DNA from: Treponema sp.
GTDB lineage: Bacteria; Spirochaetota; Spirochaetia; Treponematales; Treponemataceae
NCBI GenBank assembly: GCA_024402635.1
Contig: JAKSTJ010000001.1
Span: forward strand, 35,875 to 99,874
DNA length: 64,000 nt
Direction of reading: 5' to 3'
The notes beneath the pieces were generated by a model, which worked only from the letters and a program-made list of their open reading frames with translations, was not told where the DNA came from and made no database searches. How positions within the stretch are numbered: position 1 is the stretch's first letter; each line of letters starts with the position of its first letter. A program made the position numbers and the translations under genes. Of this stretch, positions 8,652 through 16,738 are shown piece by piece.

Positions 8652-10475
8652 ATGAGTATAAAAAAAATTTTTGTTTTATGTACAGTTTTGTGTTGTATAT
8701 TTTTTAGTTTAACTGGATGTAAAGAAAAAAAAGAAATTTTATTTGCCAGTGAATATGTCACTTTGGGAAACGACGTTGAACCTTTAATTCCTTTAGATAG
8801 TAATGCAAAAACCTGTCTGATTACAGAAGAAGGTTATGCTAATTTTAAGTTTTCAAATAAACAGAAAGATGACATTTTAAATGTTTATAATATGAAAGGT
8901 TCTGCTGCAATTTCTGTACGTGTAAGGGTTTGTCCAACAGAAAAACAGCAGGTTGCTTTATATAATAATCAGAATTTTCCTTTATATTTTGGTTTTTTAA
9001 GTAAAAAAGATTTTGATGACAATGGAAATTTGCGCAGCGATTTTTCAAGAATGACTTCTACAATTACAGTTCAGGCAAATGAAAGTAAAATGATAAAAGA
9101 TTTATTGTCTCCTGAAGTTGTTTTTGAAATTAAAATGGCTGTTGGATATGATGATCAGGGAAAATTAAATATTCCTGAAGGTGTTTTTATTTACTCAGCT
9201 TTAAATTGTGAAATTATTCTTATTGATGTAGATGAAGCTTATATTGGCTATGATTATTCAAATCCTGCTTATAATGTTTATGGTTTTTCTTCAAACGGTG
9301 GAATTATTCATCCGGAAAGTTCTTCAGTTGATTTTTCTGGAGGTTCATTGATTTTTCCTGCAAACGATGTTGAACTTCCTATAATTGAAGTTACTTTATC
9401 TGATAATCCTGCATATAAATCAAAAGATAATGTAATGTTTTATGTTGTGTTACAGGCTGGAAATGATAAATTTCAAATAAATAATGTTCCTTCTGCAAAA
9501 ACTTTATGTATTCCAGTTTCAATTTTTAATAATAAATTCCCTAGAGTTGATATTGTTGAAAATAAAGATTGCGTTACTTCTATAAAAATGAAACGTCTAA
9601 AAGCTACCAATAAAGTTTATAATGATGTTTTAAGTCCTTTGCAGGCAGATCCTGGTTACATTTTAAAATATAATACAAAAAACTGGCGCCTCCGTGATTA
9701 TGAAATATTCCAGTGGGACAGATTTCCAGAAATATTAATTTTTGATTTTAAGGATTTTAATATTCAGGATAAATACTTAAAACGAATGGCTTTTTTTGTT
9801 GAAAAAACTGGTTACAAAGGCAGACTTGTAACAAATGAAGAGTTTGAAGGTATTCACGGATTTAATGCAAATGACTATAAAGCTGAAGATTTTGCCAGAT
9901 TTTATAATCTTGCTGATGAACAGAATTTTAAGTTAAATGAAGAAGAATATATTCTTAAAAAATATTTAATTAATAATGGTATTTTGTTATTAAACGGTGA
10001 TGGTTCTGTTAAAGCGGGAAAAGGTGGAATTGCCAGTGCTTCAAGAGAATCTGGAACAAAAACAGAAGCCCGTTTGTTAAATCATGAAGTTCTTCATACT
10101 TTATTCTTTATTGATGAAGGGTTCCGAAATTATGTAGTTTCTACATACAGTGTTTTTGATCCTAAAACAAAACAATTTTTAATTGATTATTTTGATGCAA
10201 ATCCTCAGTGGAATTATGATACAAATGATGAATATTTAATGCATAATGAATATATGTCTTATATTCTTGAACACAAATCTTCTGACGTTGGACCATTCTT
10301 TGTTGATAGAGCAAGAAATTATCCTAATGTAAGAAATCATACTCCTGAATTAAGCGATTATATTATTGAAACTGGCGGAAGTGGTTTTACAGAAGCTGCA
10401 AAAGCAATGGAAAGTTATACATTTGATACTTTTGGATTACTTGCTGGAAATGTTGGTTTAATAAATAAATTCTAA
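8652..10475 (+). CDS. Lipoprotein with HExxH zinc-metalloprotease motif
   Basis: 607 residues. I chose the ATG at 8652 over the in-frame one at 8610 because it gives a clean lipoprotein signal (lipobox LTGC, Cys about 23) and has GAGGA 5 nt upstream. The first about 300 residues are beta-rich and unrecognised. Near the end, NHEVLH gives the zincin motif H478-E479-x-x-H482, and NEYMSYILE about 60 residues later could supply a third ligand Glu as in gluzincins. It is probably a surface-anchored zinc peptidase; the substrate is unknown. A strong terminator follows. Confidence 0.8.
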   Translation: MSIKKIFVLCTVLCCIFFSLTGCKEKKEILFASEYVTLGNDVEPLIPLDSNAKTCLITEEGYANFKFSNKQKDDILNVYNMKGSAAISVRVRVCPTEKQQVALYNNQNFPLYFGFLSKKDFDDNGNLRSDFSRMTSTITVQANESKMIKDLLSPEVVFEIKMAVGYDDQGKLNIPEGVFIYSALNCEIILIDVDEAYIGYDYSNPAYNVYGFSSNGGIIHPESSSVDFSGGSLIFPANDVELPIIEVTLSDNPAYKSKDNVMFYVVLQAGNDKFQINNVPSAKTLCIPVSIFNNKFPRVDIVENKDCVTSIKMKRLKATNKVYNDVLSPLQADPGYILKYNTKNWRLRDYEIFQWDRFPEILIFDFKDFNIQDKYLKRMAFFVEKTGYKGRLVTNEEFEGIHGFNANDYKAEDFARFYNLADEQNFKLNEEEYILKKYLINNGILLLNGDGSVKAGKGGIASASRESGTKTEARLLNHEVLHTLFFIDEGFRNYVVSTYSVFDPKTKQFLIDYFDANPQWNYDTNDEYLMHNEYMSYILEHKSSDVGPFFVDRARNYPNVRNHTPELSDYIIETGGSGFTEAAKAMESYTFDTFGLLAGNVGLINKF

Positions 10476-10478
10476 ATG

Positions 10479-10517
10479 AAAAAAGCTGAACTCATATATA
10501 AAGTTCAGCTTTTTTTT
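10479..10517. terminator. Bidirectional terminator between convergent genes
   Basis: AAAAAAGCTGAACT pairs with AGTTCAGCTTTTTTTT around a 9-nt loop. T-runs on both strands serve the 8652 gene and the minus-strand gene ending at 10516. Confidence 0.85.
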
Positions 10518-11076
10518 ATGATAAATCCCGGTTGAAATTTTTTTCGGCTTCAATGGTTGTTGGGGGACCATGGCCCGGCATTAAAACTATTTCATCCTGT
10601 TGAGAAAGAATTTTATTATTTATGTTTGATCGTAAAATAAATTCTGAATAACTGGAGTTTGTAGAACCGATTGTTCCTGCAAAAAGAATATCACCTGTAA
10701 ATAAAAGATTTCCAATTCCGTATGCAACTGAATCAGAAGTATGACCAGGAATTGAAAGATAATGTACATTTATCTGTCCAATTTTAAATTTTCCATCACC
10801 AGAAATAACAGTTGTATTATTTTGACTTACTTCCCAATCGGCTGCGAATACTTTTGGAGAGTATATTTTTAACAGAGTATTAATTCCTTCTATGTGAGCC
10901 TTATGATTATGGGTAATTAAAATTCCAATAAGATTTAAATTTTTTTCTTCTATCTGAGAAATTATTTTTTCTGTAATTTCACCTGGATCTATAATTACTG
11001 CTTCGTTTGAGGATTCATTAACAACTAAATAAGTATTTGAAAAACCTTCTATATTAAAATGATAATAAACTTTCAT
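10516..11076 (-). CDS. Metallo-beta-lactamase-fold hydrolase with altered metal motif
   Basis: 186 residues, the length of glyoxalase-II-like single-domain hydrolases. It lacks a signal peptide and is cytoplasmic. The fold markers are THNHKAH (H56, H58, H61), PGHTSDSV, FTGDILFAG and MPGHGPPT. The canonical motif is THxHxDH; here the metal-2 Asp is Ala60, while all His and the later Asp remain. This should weaken or remove the second metal site. It may still act as a thioesterase or as a one-metal enzyme. Its ATG overlaps the stop of the pentapeptide-repeat gene by 1 nt (TAATG), with GGAG upstream, so the two are translationally coupled. Confidence 0.88.
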   Translation of the reverse strand: MKVYYHFNIEGFSNTYLVVNESSNEAVIIDPGEITEKIISQIEEKNLNLIGILITHNHKAHIEGINTLLKIYSPKVFAADWEVSQNNTTVISGDGKFKIGQINVHYLSIPGHTSDSVAYGIGNLLFTGDILFAGTIGSTNSSYSEFILRSNINNKILSQQDEIVLMPGHGPPTTIEAEKNFNRDLS

Positions 11077-11777
11077 TAAAATGCTCCTTTGTTTTCTTCC
11101 GGTGCTGGAGTATTGCTTAATGTTTCATTATCAGTTGAATGACCTGATGAAAGATCACTGCCTTCTATTGTAAAAATTGCCTCTCTTGTATTTGACATTT
11201 TAAAGGAAACATTTTGTCTGAAAGTATCGTAAAAAATTGTTCTTTTTAAATTACAGTTTCTGAAAGATGTATTAATAAGTGAAGCTTTTACAAATCGTGT
11301 GTTAAAAAGGTCTGTGTCATCAAAAGAAGTTTGAATGGATTTTATACCATTAAAATTGTTCTGAACCATATCGCTGGATGTAAAAAGGGTATTTGTAAAT
11401 GTGCAACCTGCAAATGATGTAAAAATAGTAGAGTTTTTACTAAGGTTACAATCGTTAAATATAGAAAAGTCAAAAATACACATTTTTAATAGAAGTGATT
11501 GGGTTGTTATATTCTTAAAAGTACAATGATGAAAATTGCAGCCAATAAATTGTTTGTTTATAAAATTGATGTCCGAAAAAATTAAACCGCAGGCATTTAA
11601 ACCAACAATCATATCGTGTTCTTCAATATATTTGTAAATCTGTTCTTTTGCTTTACCTGGATTTGGAGAATGTTCAAGACAGTAGTTTTTATCGTCAGTT
11701 AGATTTCCATTGTTGTCAAAAGATGAAAGAGCGTTGTTTCTGCATTTTGCAACAAGACATTTATTTTGTTCGAACAT
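11076..11777 (-). CDS. Pentapeptide-repeat protein
   Basis: 233 residues. Residues about 60-200 follow the A(D/N)LxF-type five-residue spacing (for example NFHHCTFKN, NTLFTSSDM, TSFRNCNLKR), giving a right-handed quadrilateral beta-helix. The N-terminus has a Cys/His cluster (C8, C12, C33, H35) that could bind zinc. There is no signal peptide. The C-terminal 30 residues are Ser/Thr/Glu-rich and disordered. It is coupled to the MBL-fold hydrolase by a 1-nt overlap. Pentapeptide-repeat proteins can mimic DNA or act as scaffolds, so no function is assigned. Confidence 0.82.
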   Translation of the reverse strand: MFEQNKCLVAKCRNNALSSFDNNGNLTDDKNYCLEHSPNPGKAKEQIYKYIEEHDMIVGLNACGLIFSDINFINKQFIGCNFHHCTFKNITTQSLLLKMCIFDFSIFNDCNLSKNSTIFTSFAGCTFTNTLFTSSDMVQNNFNGIKSIQTSFDDTDLFNTRFVKASLINTSFRNCNLKRTIFYDTFRQNVSFKMSNTREAIFTIEGSDLSSGHSTDNETLSNTPAPEENKGAF

Positions 11778-11817
11778 AATATATATTTTATAGTAAAAAT
11801 GTGAAAATTAAAAGATG

Positions 11818-11846
11818 ATGACTTAACTAAATAAAAATTGTAAAAT
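11818..11846 (+). promoter_or_regulatory. Promoter for the 11853-13870 genes, leaderless start
   Basis: ATGACT (11818-11823) and TAAAAT (11841-11846) are 17 bp apart. The ATG follows the -10 by 6 nt, so the message should start at the codon itself; there is no ribosome site. Confidence 0.45.
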
Positions 11847-11852
11847 ATTTCT

Positions 11853-12134
11853 ATGATTTGTTGGAAATGTAAAAAAGAAATCACTGTTAATTCAATTAAC
11901 CGTACTACAGAATGTCCTTTATGTACTGCTGATTTACATGTATGTAAAGGTTGTAAGTTTTATTCTACTGGTTCTCATAATGATTGCCGTGAAAGTTCTG
12001 CTGAATATGTTTCTGACAAAGAAAAAGCAAATTTCTGCGATTATTTTAAGCTTCCCGATAGTATTAGTTTTGCAGGCGGTACCTCGAAAGCGGATGATGC
12101 AAAAAAAGCGTTTAATGCTTTGTTTGGAGATTAA
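11853..12134 (+). CDS. Small zinc-ribbon protein
   Basis: 93 residues with two CxxC knuckles at the start (C3/C6 and C21/C24), then CKGC (C31/C34) and a lone Cys in NFCDYF. The first four form a zinc ribbon; the later set could form a second site. The C-terminal SKADDAKKAFNALFGD is a short helix. It lies 3 nt upstream of murI, whose ribosome site GGAGA is inside its last codons, so the two are co-translated. The role is unknown; proteins of this type often bind RNA or partner enzymes. Confidence 0.8.
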   Translation: MICWKCKKEITVNSINRTTECPLCTADLHVCKGCKFYSTGSHNDCRESSAEYVSDKEKANFCDYFKLPDSISFAGGTSKADDAKKAFNALFGD

Positions 12135-12137
12135 TTT

Positions 12138-12992
12138 ATGGTAGATTTTGCTTTTCTGGATTCTGGAACTGGTGGAATTCCATATCTTGCTTATTTACTT
12201 GCAAAAAGTCCTGATTCAAAATGTGTTTATATAGGAGATACAAAAAACTTTCCTTATGGTGAAAAAACTCATGATGAAATTGTTTCCTGTGTCTTAGATG
12301 TTGTAAAAAAAATCAAAAACAGATTTAATCCGAAAGTAATTGTACTTGCATGCAATACTATGAGTGTTAATACTCTTGATGTTGTAAGAGAAGTTTTTCC
12401 TGAAGTTCAATTTGTAGGAACCGTTCCTGCTATTAAAGTTGCGGGAGATAATTCAAAAAAACGATGCATTGGTCTTCTTGCAACAAATGCAACCTGTAAT
12501 CATCCATACAATCAGGATTTAAAAAATCATTTTGCAAAGGATTGTAAAATGGTTTTACGTGGAGATCCTGAATTAATTTCGTTTATTGAACATGATTCTT
12601 TTACTGCCAGTGAAAAAGAAGTTGAAGAAGCTGTAAAACCTTCGGTGGATTTTTTTAGAAAGGAAGGTTGTGATGAAATAATTCTTGGTTGTACTCATTT
12701 TCTGAATCTGGTTGATGTTTTTAAGAAAATTGCTGCACCTGATATAGAAATTGTTGATTCAAGAGAAGGAGTTGTAAACCGGGCATTATCTCTTGTCAAA
12801 GGCGTTGCGGGAATGTGTCCCGCAGAGGGGGTGACGGAAAAGGCCACGGCGCAGCAAGGTCTTTGCAGTCAGGGGGAGGCTTACCCCTCAAAATCTTTAC
12901 TTTATGTAACAGGTTTTTCTGACAAAAAAGATGAAAAAGAGTATGATGTAATTTGTAAACGATATGACCTAATTTTTGGTGGTAAGTTATAA
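12138..12992 (+). CDS. murI: Glutamate racemase with a repeat-encoded insertion
   Basis: 284 residues. It converts L- to D-glutamate for peptidoglycan. The catalytic elements are present: D8-S9 in LDSGTGG, C72 in ACNTMS, C185-T186-H187 in GCTHF. Residues about 222-251 (GVAG..CPAE..QGEAYPS) are encoded by the GC-rich dispersed repeat also found at 3322-3406. They fall in a surface region just before the last strand (LLYVTGF) and keep the frame open, so the enzyme should still fold. The compact organisation (3 nt after the zinc-ribbon gene) argues that it is expressed. purC follows 32 nt later without a terminator. Confidence 0.93.
   Translation: MVDFAFLDSGTGGIPYLAYLLAKSPDSKCVYIGDTKNFPYGEKTHDEIVSCVLDVVKKIKNRFNPKVIVLACNTMSVNTLDVVREVFPEVQFVGTVPAIKVAGDNSKKRCIGLLATNATCNHPYNQDLKNHFAKDCKMVLRGDPELISFIEHDSFTASEKEVEEAVKPSVDFFRKEGCDEIILGCTHFLNLVDVFKKIAAPDIEIVDSREGVVNRALSLVKGVAGMCPAEGVTEKATAQQGLCSQGEAYPSKSLLYVTGFSDKKDEKEYDVICKRYDLIFGGKL
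12803..12888. repeat. GC-rich dispersed palindromic repeat inside murI
   Basis: It shares both ends with the intergenic copy at 3322-3406: GCGGG/CCCGC hairpin, the GCAGAG.GGGT block, CTTTG.AG, and AGGGG/CCCCT hairpin. It has the same orientation and similar length (86 vs 85 bp). The middle differs. It supplies about 30 codons of murI without a stop. Confidence 0.75.
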
Positions 12993-13024
12993 ATTAAAAA
13001 TTATTTATTTGAATGGAGTTATAT

Positions 13025-13870
13025 ATGAAAAAAATTATTTCTGGAAAAGTTCGTGAAGTTTACGACTTGGAAGACGGAAGAATGGTAATTGTAACAACTG
13101 ACCGCATTTCTGCTTTTGATGTTATTTTGCCAACAATGATTACTGACAAGGGTAAAGTTTTAAATGCTCTTGCTAACTTCTGGTTTGATTATACTGGTGA
13201 CATTGTAAAAAATCATATGATTTCTACAAACTTAAAAGACATGCCAGCTGAATTCCAGAAACCTGAATTTGAAGGTCGTACAATCCTTGTTAAGAAACTT
13301 AAGATGATTCCTTATGAAGTAATTGTTCGCGGTTATATGTTTGGTTCTATGTACGAAGCTTACAAAAAGGGTGAACCTTTCCTTGGTACAAAATTTGACC
13401 GTGAATACAAACAGGCAGAGAAATTAGATGAACCAATTGTAACTCCATCTACAAAGGCTGCTGAAGGTCACGATATTAACGTAACTTTACAGTACATGAA
13501 AGATGATCTTGGCGAAGAACTTGGAACAAAAATTGAAAAGGCTGCTCTTGCTATTTACAAAAAATGTTATGACTGGGCTTATCAGAATGGAATTATTATT
13601 GCTGATACAAAATTTGAATTTGGTTTAGATGAAAACGGCGATTTAGTTCTTGGTGATGAAGTTCTTACTCCAGACAGCTCACGTTTCTGGGATTTGTCTA
13701 AATATGAAGTTGGTGGAAGTCCTGCTTCTTATGATAAACAGTTTGTTCGCGACTGGCTTAAAGACAATGGTCTTGCTGGAGATCCTAACATTAAAGAAAT
13801 TCCTGCTGACGTTGTTGCAAAAACTTCTGCTATTTATAAAGAATGCGAAAATAAAATCTGTCATAAATAA
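13025..13870 (+). CDS. purC: SAICAR synthase (purine biosynthesis)
   Basis: 281 residues. It joins CAIR and aspartate with ATP to give SAICAR. The ATG at 13025 is preferred over 13013 because GGAG at 13015-13018 is then at the right distance and the protein begins MKKIISGKVREVYD, matching the family. Signatures seen: VTTDRISAFDV, VRGYMFGSMYEAY, STKAAEGHD and IIADTKFEFG with the ATP-binding DEVLTPDSSRFW. It follows murI closely and is probably co-transcribed. A terminator follows. Confidence 0.96.
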   Translation: MKKIISGKVREVYDLEDGRMVIVTTDRISAFDVILPTMITDKGKVLNALANFWFDYTGDIVKNHMISTNLKDMPAEFQKPEFEGRTILVKKLKMIPYEVIVRGYMFGSMYEAYKKGEPFLGTKFDREYKQAEKLDEPIVTPSTKAAEGHDINVTLQYMKDDLGEELGTKIEKAALAIYKKCYDWAYQNGIIIADTKFEFGLDENGDLVLGDEVLTPDSSRFWDLSKYEVGGSPASYDKQFVRDWLKDNGLAGDPNIKEIPADVVAKTSAIYKECENKICHK

Positions 13871-13901
13871 GTTTTATTATAAGATTTATTTTTGCTAAAG
13901 G

Positions 13902-13946
13902 AAGACTGTGTTCTTAAATTTTTTTTTGAGACGCAGTCTTTTTTTG
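13902..13946 (+). terminator. Intrinsic terminator of purC
   Basis: AAGACTGTGT pairs with ACGCAGTCTT (one G-T pair), followed by seven T. Confidence 0.75.
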
Positions 13947-13960
13947 TTTAACTTTTAAAT

Positions 13961-14000
13961 TTCGTAAAATAATTAACTTATTCGTAAAATAATTAACTTT
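13961..14000. promoter_or_regulatory. Two tandem 20-bp repeats upstream of the sugar-uptake operon
   Basis: TTCGTAAAATAATTAACTTA at 13961 is repeated with only the last base changed at 13981. The 20-bp period is about two helical turns, as expected for direct-repeat sites of AraC-type regulators. The AraC-type response regulator at 18903-20489 is the obvious candidate; that link is inferred. Confidence 0.5.
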
Positions 14001-14149
14001 TTTATAATTTTTATAAAATAATTTTCATTTCTTATTATTAGAAACCTAAAAATTTATAATTCTTTTCCAAAATTTCTTTATTCCAATCTGAATATTTTGC
14101 GTATATGATTAGGTAAACTTTTAAAAAACGTCTATTAGGAGGATTTTAG

Positions 14150-15124
14150 ATGAAAAAGGTTATTACTGCTGTAGTTGCTCTTGTATGTGCAGCTAGTTTA
14201 TTTGTTGGATGTAACAAATCTGAAGCTTCAGGTTCAAATGCAAGTTCTTCTGGAAAAATTAAAGTTGGTATTATTAACAACCCACCATCAGAATCTGGAT
14301 ATCGTGCTGCTAACGTAAAAGATTTCGAAACAGTATTTACTGCTGATAAAGGTTACGATGTAAAAACATATTACAGCCTTAACAATGATGAACAGCTTAA
14401 TGCTGCTTCTCAGTTCATTACTGATGAAGTAGATTACATTTTGCTTTCTGCTGCTGCAACAGACGGATGGGAAGCAGTTCTTAAACAGGCTCAGCGTTCT
14501 GGAATTAAAGTATTCCTTTTTGACCGTATGTTAAATGCTGATGAAAGTCTTTATGAATGTGCTGTTGTATCTGACATGCCACAGGAAGGTGAAACAGCTG
14601 TTGCTTGGTTAAAAGCTCAGAATCTTCCAGAATACAATGTAATTCATATTCAGGGTGCTATGGGTTCAGATGCTCAGTTAGGACGTACAGGTGCTCTTGA
14701 TGCTGAATTTGCTGCAGGAACAATGAAAAAAGTTGTTCAGCAGACAGCTACATGGGACGAAGCAGAAGCTAAGAAAATTGTCGAATCTGTAATCAACTCT
14801 GGTGAAGCTTTCAACGTTATTTATGCTGAAAACGATGGTATGGCAAAAGGTGCTGTAGCTGCTCTTGATGAAGCTGGTATTACACACGGTGTTGGAAAAG
14901 ATGTAATTGTTATGGGATTTGACTGTAACAAATGGGCTCTCCGTGAACTCTTAGCTGGAAACTGGAACTATGATGGACAGTGTTCACCATTCCAGGCTGC
15001 TGTAATTGAAGATATGATCAAAACTGGAAATGTTCCTTCAAAGAAAGTAATTTCTGCAGAAAAAGGTTTCGATGCTACAACAATTACACAGGCTGACATT
15101 GACACTTACGGTCTTGGTGACTAA
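14150..15124 (+). CDS. Periplasmic sugar-binding lipoprotein (YtfQ/ribose type)
   Basis: 324 residues with a lipoprotein signal ending FVGC (Cys about 21) and a short Ser/Asn linker. The rest is a type-I periplasmic binding protein fold: VGIINNPPSESGYRAAN at the first lobe, DYILLSAAATDGWEAVL, GIKVFLFDRML, NVIYAENDGMAKGA and VIVMGFDCNKWAL. The SESGYR start and TDGW motif resemble the galactofuranose-binding protein YtfQ. It delivers a pentose or hexose to the permeases encoded downstream. The ribosome site AGGAGGA is very strong, and a hairpin after the gene should keep its message level above that of the downstream genes. Confidence 0.93.
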   Translation: MKKVITAVVALVCAASLFVGCNKSEASGSNASSSGKIKVGIINNPPSESGYRAANVKDFETVFTADKGYDVKTYYSLNNDEQLNAASQFITDEVDYILLSAAATDGWEAVLKQAQRSGIKVFLFDRMLNADESLYECAVVSDMPQEGETAVAWLKAQNLPEYNVIHIQGAMGSDAQLGRTGALDAEFAAGTMKKVVQQTATWDEAEAKKIVESVINSGEAFNVIYAENDGMAKGAVAALDEAGITHGVGKDVIVMGFDCNKWALRELLAGNWNYDGQCSPFQAAVIEDMIKTGNVPSKKVISAEKGFDATTITQADIDTYGLGD

Positions 15125-15158
15125 TTCGTAATAAATAATCTTAATACGATTTAGGATT

Positions 15159-15203
15159 ACGGCGTGAAGTATGTAATTCCACATATTTTACGCCGTTTTT
15201 TTT
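15159..15203 (+). terminator. Hairpin with T-run after the binding-protein gene
   Basis: ACGGCGT pairs with ACGCCGT, with further pairing inward, followed by eight T. It probably acts as a partial terminator giving more binding protein than transporter. Confidence 0.7.
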
Positions 15204-15234
15204 AGGTATTTTTTTATTTGTGGAATGGTAAAAA

Positions 15235-16737
15235 ATGGAAGAAAATGTTGTATTAACCATGCGGGGAATATATAAAGAGTTCCCTGGAGTTAAAGCCCTT
15301 CAAAATGTTGATTTTACACTTCGTGCAGGTGAAATTCATGCTTTAATGGGTGAAAATGGCGCTGGTAAATCTACTCTCGTAAAATGTTTGACTGGAGTTT
15401 ATATAAAAGATGCCGGTGAAATTAAAGTATCTGATTCTGTGGTAAATATTAGATCTCCTCAGGATGCTCAAAATGTTGGTATCAGTACGGTTTATCAGGA
15501 AATTACACTTTGTCCAAATCTTACTGTTGCTGAAAACATTTTTATTGGGCGTGGAAAATATTCTTTTGTAAACAGTCGGGCACAAGAAAAAAAGGCTGAT
15601 GAAATCTTATCCAGATTGAATATTCCTGCAAGAGGTAAACAGCAGCTTGGAACTTGTTCTCTGGCAGTTCAGCAGATGGTTGCAATTGCTCGTGCAGTTG
15701 ATATGGATTGTAAAGTTTTAATCCTTGATGAACCAACCTCATCATTGGATGAACGAGAAGTTGAACTTTTATTTACACTTATGAGAGATTTAAAATCTCG
15801 TGGTGTTGGTATTATTTTTATTACACACTTCCTTGATCAGGTTTATGAAGTTTGTGATAGAATCACTGTTTTAAGAAACGGTGAACTGGTTGGTGAATAT
15901 GAAATTAAAGACATGCCTCAGGTTGATTTGATTGCAGCCATGTTAGGTAAAGCTCTTGATGATATAACTCATTTAAAAGAACTTAAAAAAGATTATGAAG
16001 GTGAAACTTCTGTGGTATATGATGCAGAAAATCTTTCAAGTTCTGAAGGGGTAAAACCATTTAATTTCCAGATAAAAAAAGGTGAAGTAAATGGATTTAC
16101 AGGTTTACTTGGTTCTGGTAGAAGTGAAAGTGTTCGTGCTATTTTTGCTGCAGACCGGGTAACAGGTGGTAAAGTAAAAATAAATGGTAACGAAGTAAAA
16201 ATTAAATCTCCTATTGCTGCAATGAAAAATGGAATTGGTTATTTACCAGAAGATCGTAAAGGAGATGGAATTATTGCTGATTTATCTGTTAGAGATAATC
16301 TTATTCTTGCTCAGCAGGTATTAAAAGGTTTCTTTAGTCCTTATAGAAAAGCTGTTGCTGAAAAAATTGCAGATGAATATATAAAATTGCTGCAGATTAA
16401 AACTGCATCTCAGGAAACTCCTATTAAATCTTTATCTGGTGGAAATCAGCAGAAAGTTATTCTTGCACGCTGGCTTTTGACAAATCCTAAATATTTGATT
16501 CTTGATGAACCAACTCGTGGTATTGATGTTGGTACAAAAACTGAAATTCAGAAACAGGTTTTGAAACTTTCCGAAGAGGGAGTTGCTGTAACATTCATTT
16601 CTTCCGAAATTCAGGAAATGCTTAATGTTTGTTCAAAACTTATTGTAATGAAAGATAGAAACATTGTTGGTGAATTAACTGGCGATGAATTATCACAGGA
16701 CAATATTATGAAAACAATTGCAGGAGGTAATTCTTAA
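15235..16737 (+). CDS. Sugar ABC transporter, double ATPase (MglA/YtfR type)
   Basis: 500 residues, the typical length of fused CUT2-class sugar ATPases. The first domain has Walker A GENGAGKST (about 38-46), a divergent signature near 145 (CSLAVQQMVAIARAV) and Walker B ILDEPTSSLD. The second domain has SLSGGNQQKVILARWL and ILDEPTRGIDVG; its Walker A is the degenerate GLLGSGRSES usual for the class. It energises the two permeases that follow. The start codon has only a weak ribosome site, and the next gene's site AGGAGG lies inside its last codons. Confidence 0.95.
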   Translation: MEENVVLTMRGIYKEFPGVKALQNVDFTLRAGEIHALMGENGAGKSTLVKCLTGVYIKDAGEIKVSDSVVNIRSPQDAQNVGISTVYQEITLCPNLTVAENIFIGRGKYSFVNSRAQEKKADEILSRLNIPARGKQQLGTCSLAVQQMVAIARAVDMDCKVLILDEPTSSLDEREVELLFTLMRDLKSRGVGIIFITHFLDQVYEVCDRITVLRNGELVGEYEIKDMPQVDLIAAMLGKALDDITHLKELKKDYEGETSVVYDAENLSSSEGVKPFNFQIKKGEVNGFTGLLGSGRSESVRAIFAADRVTGGKVKINGNEVKIKSPIAAMKNGIGYLPEDRKGDGIIADLSVRDNLILAQQVLKGFFSPYRKAVAEKIADEYIKLLQIKTASQETPIKSLSGGNQQKVILARWLLTNPKYLILDEPTRGIDVGTKTEIQKQVLKLSEEGVAVTFISSEIQEMLNVCSKLIVMKDRNIVGELTGDELSQDNIMKTIAGGNS

Positions 16738-16738
16738 A

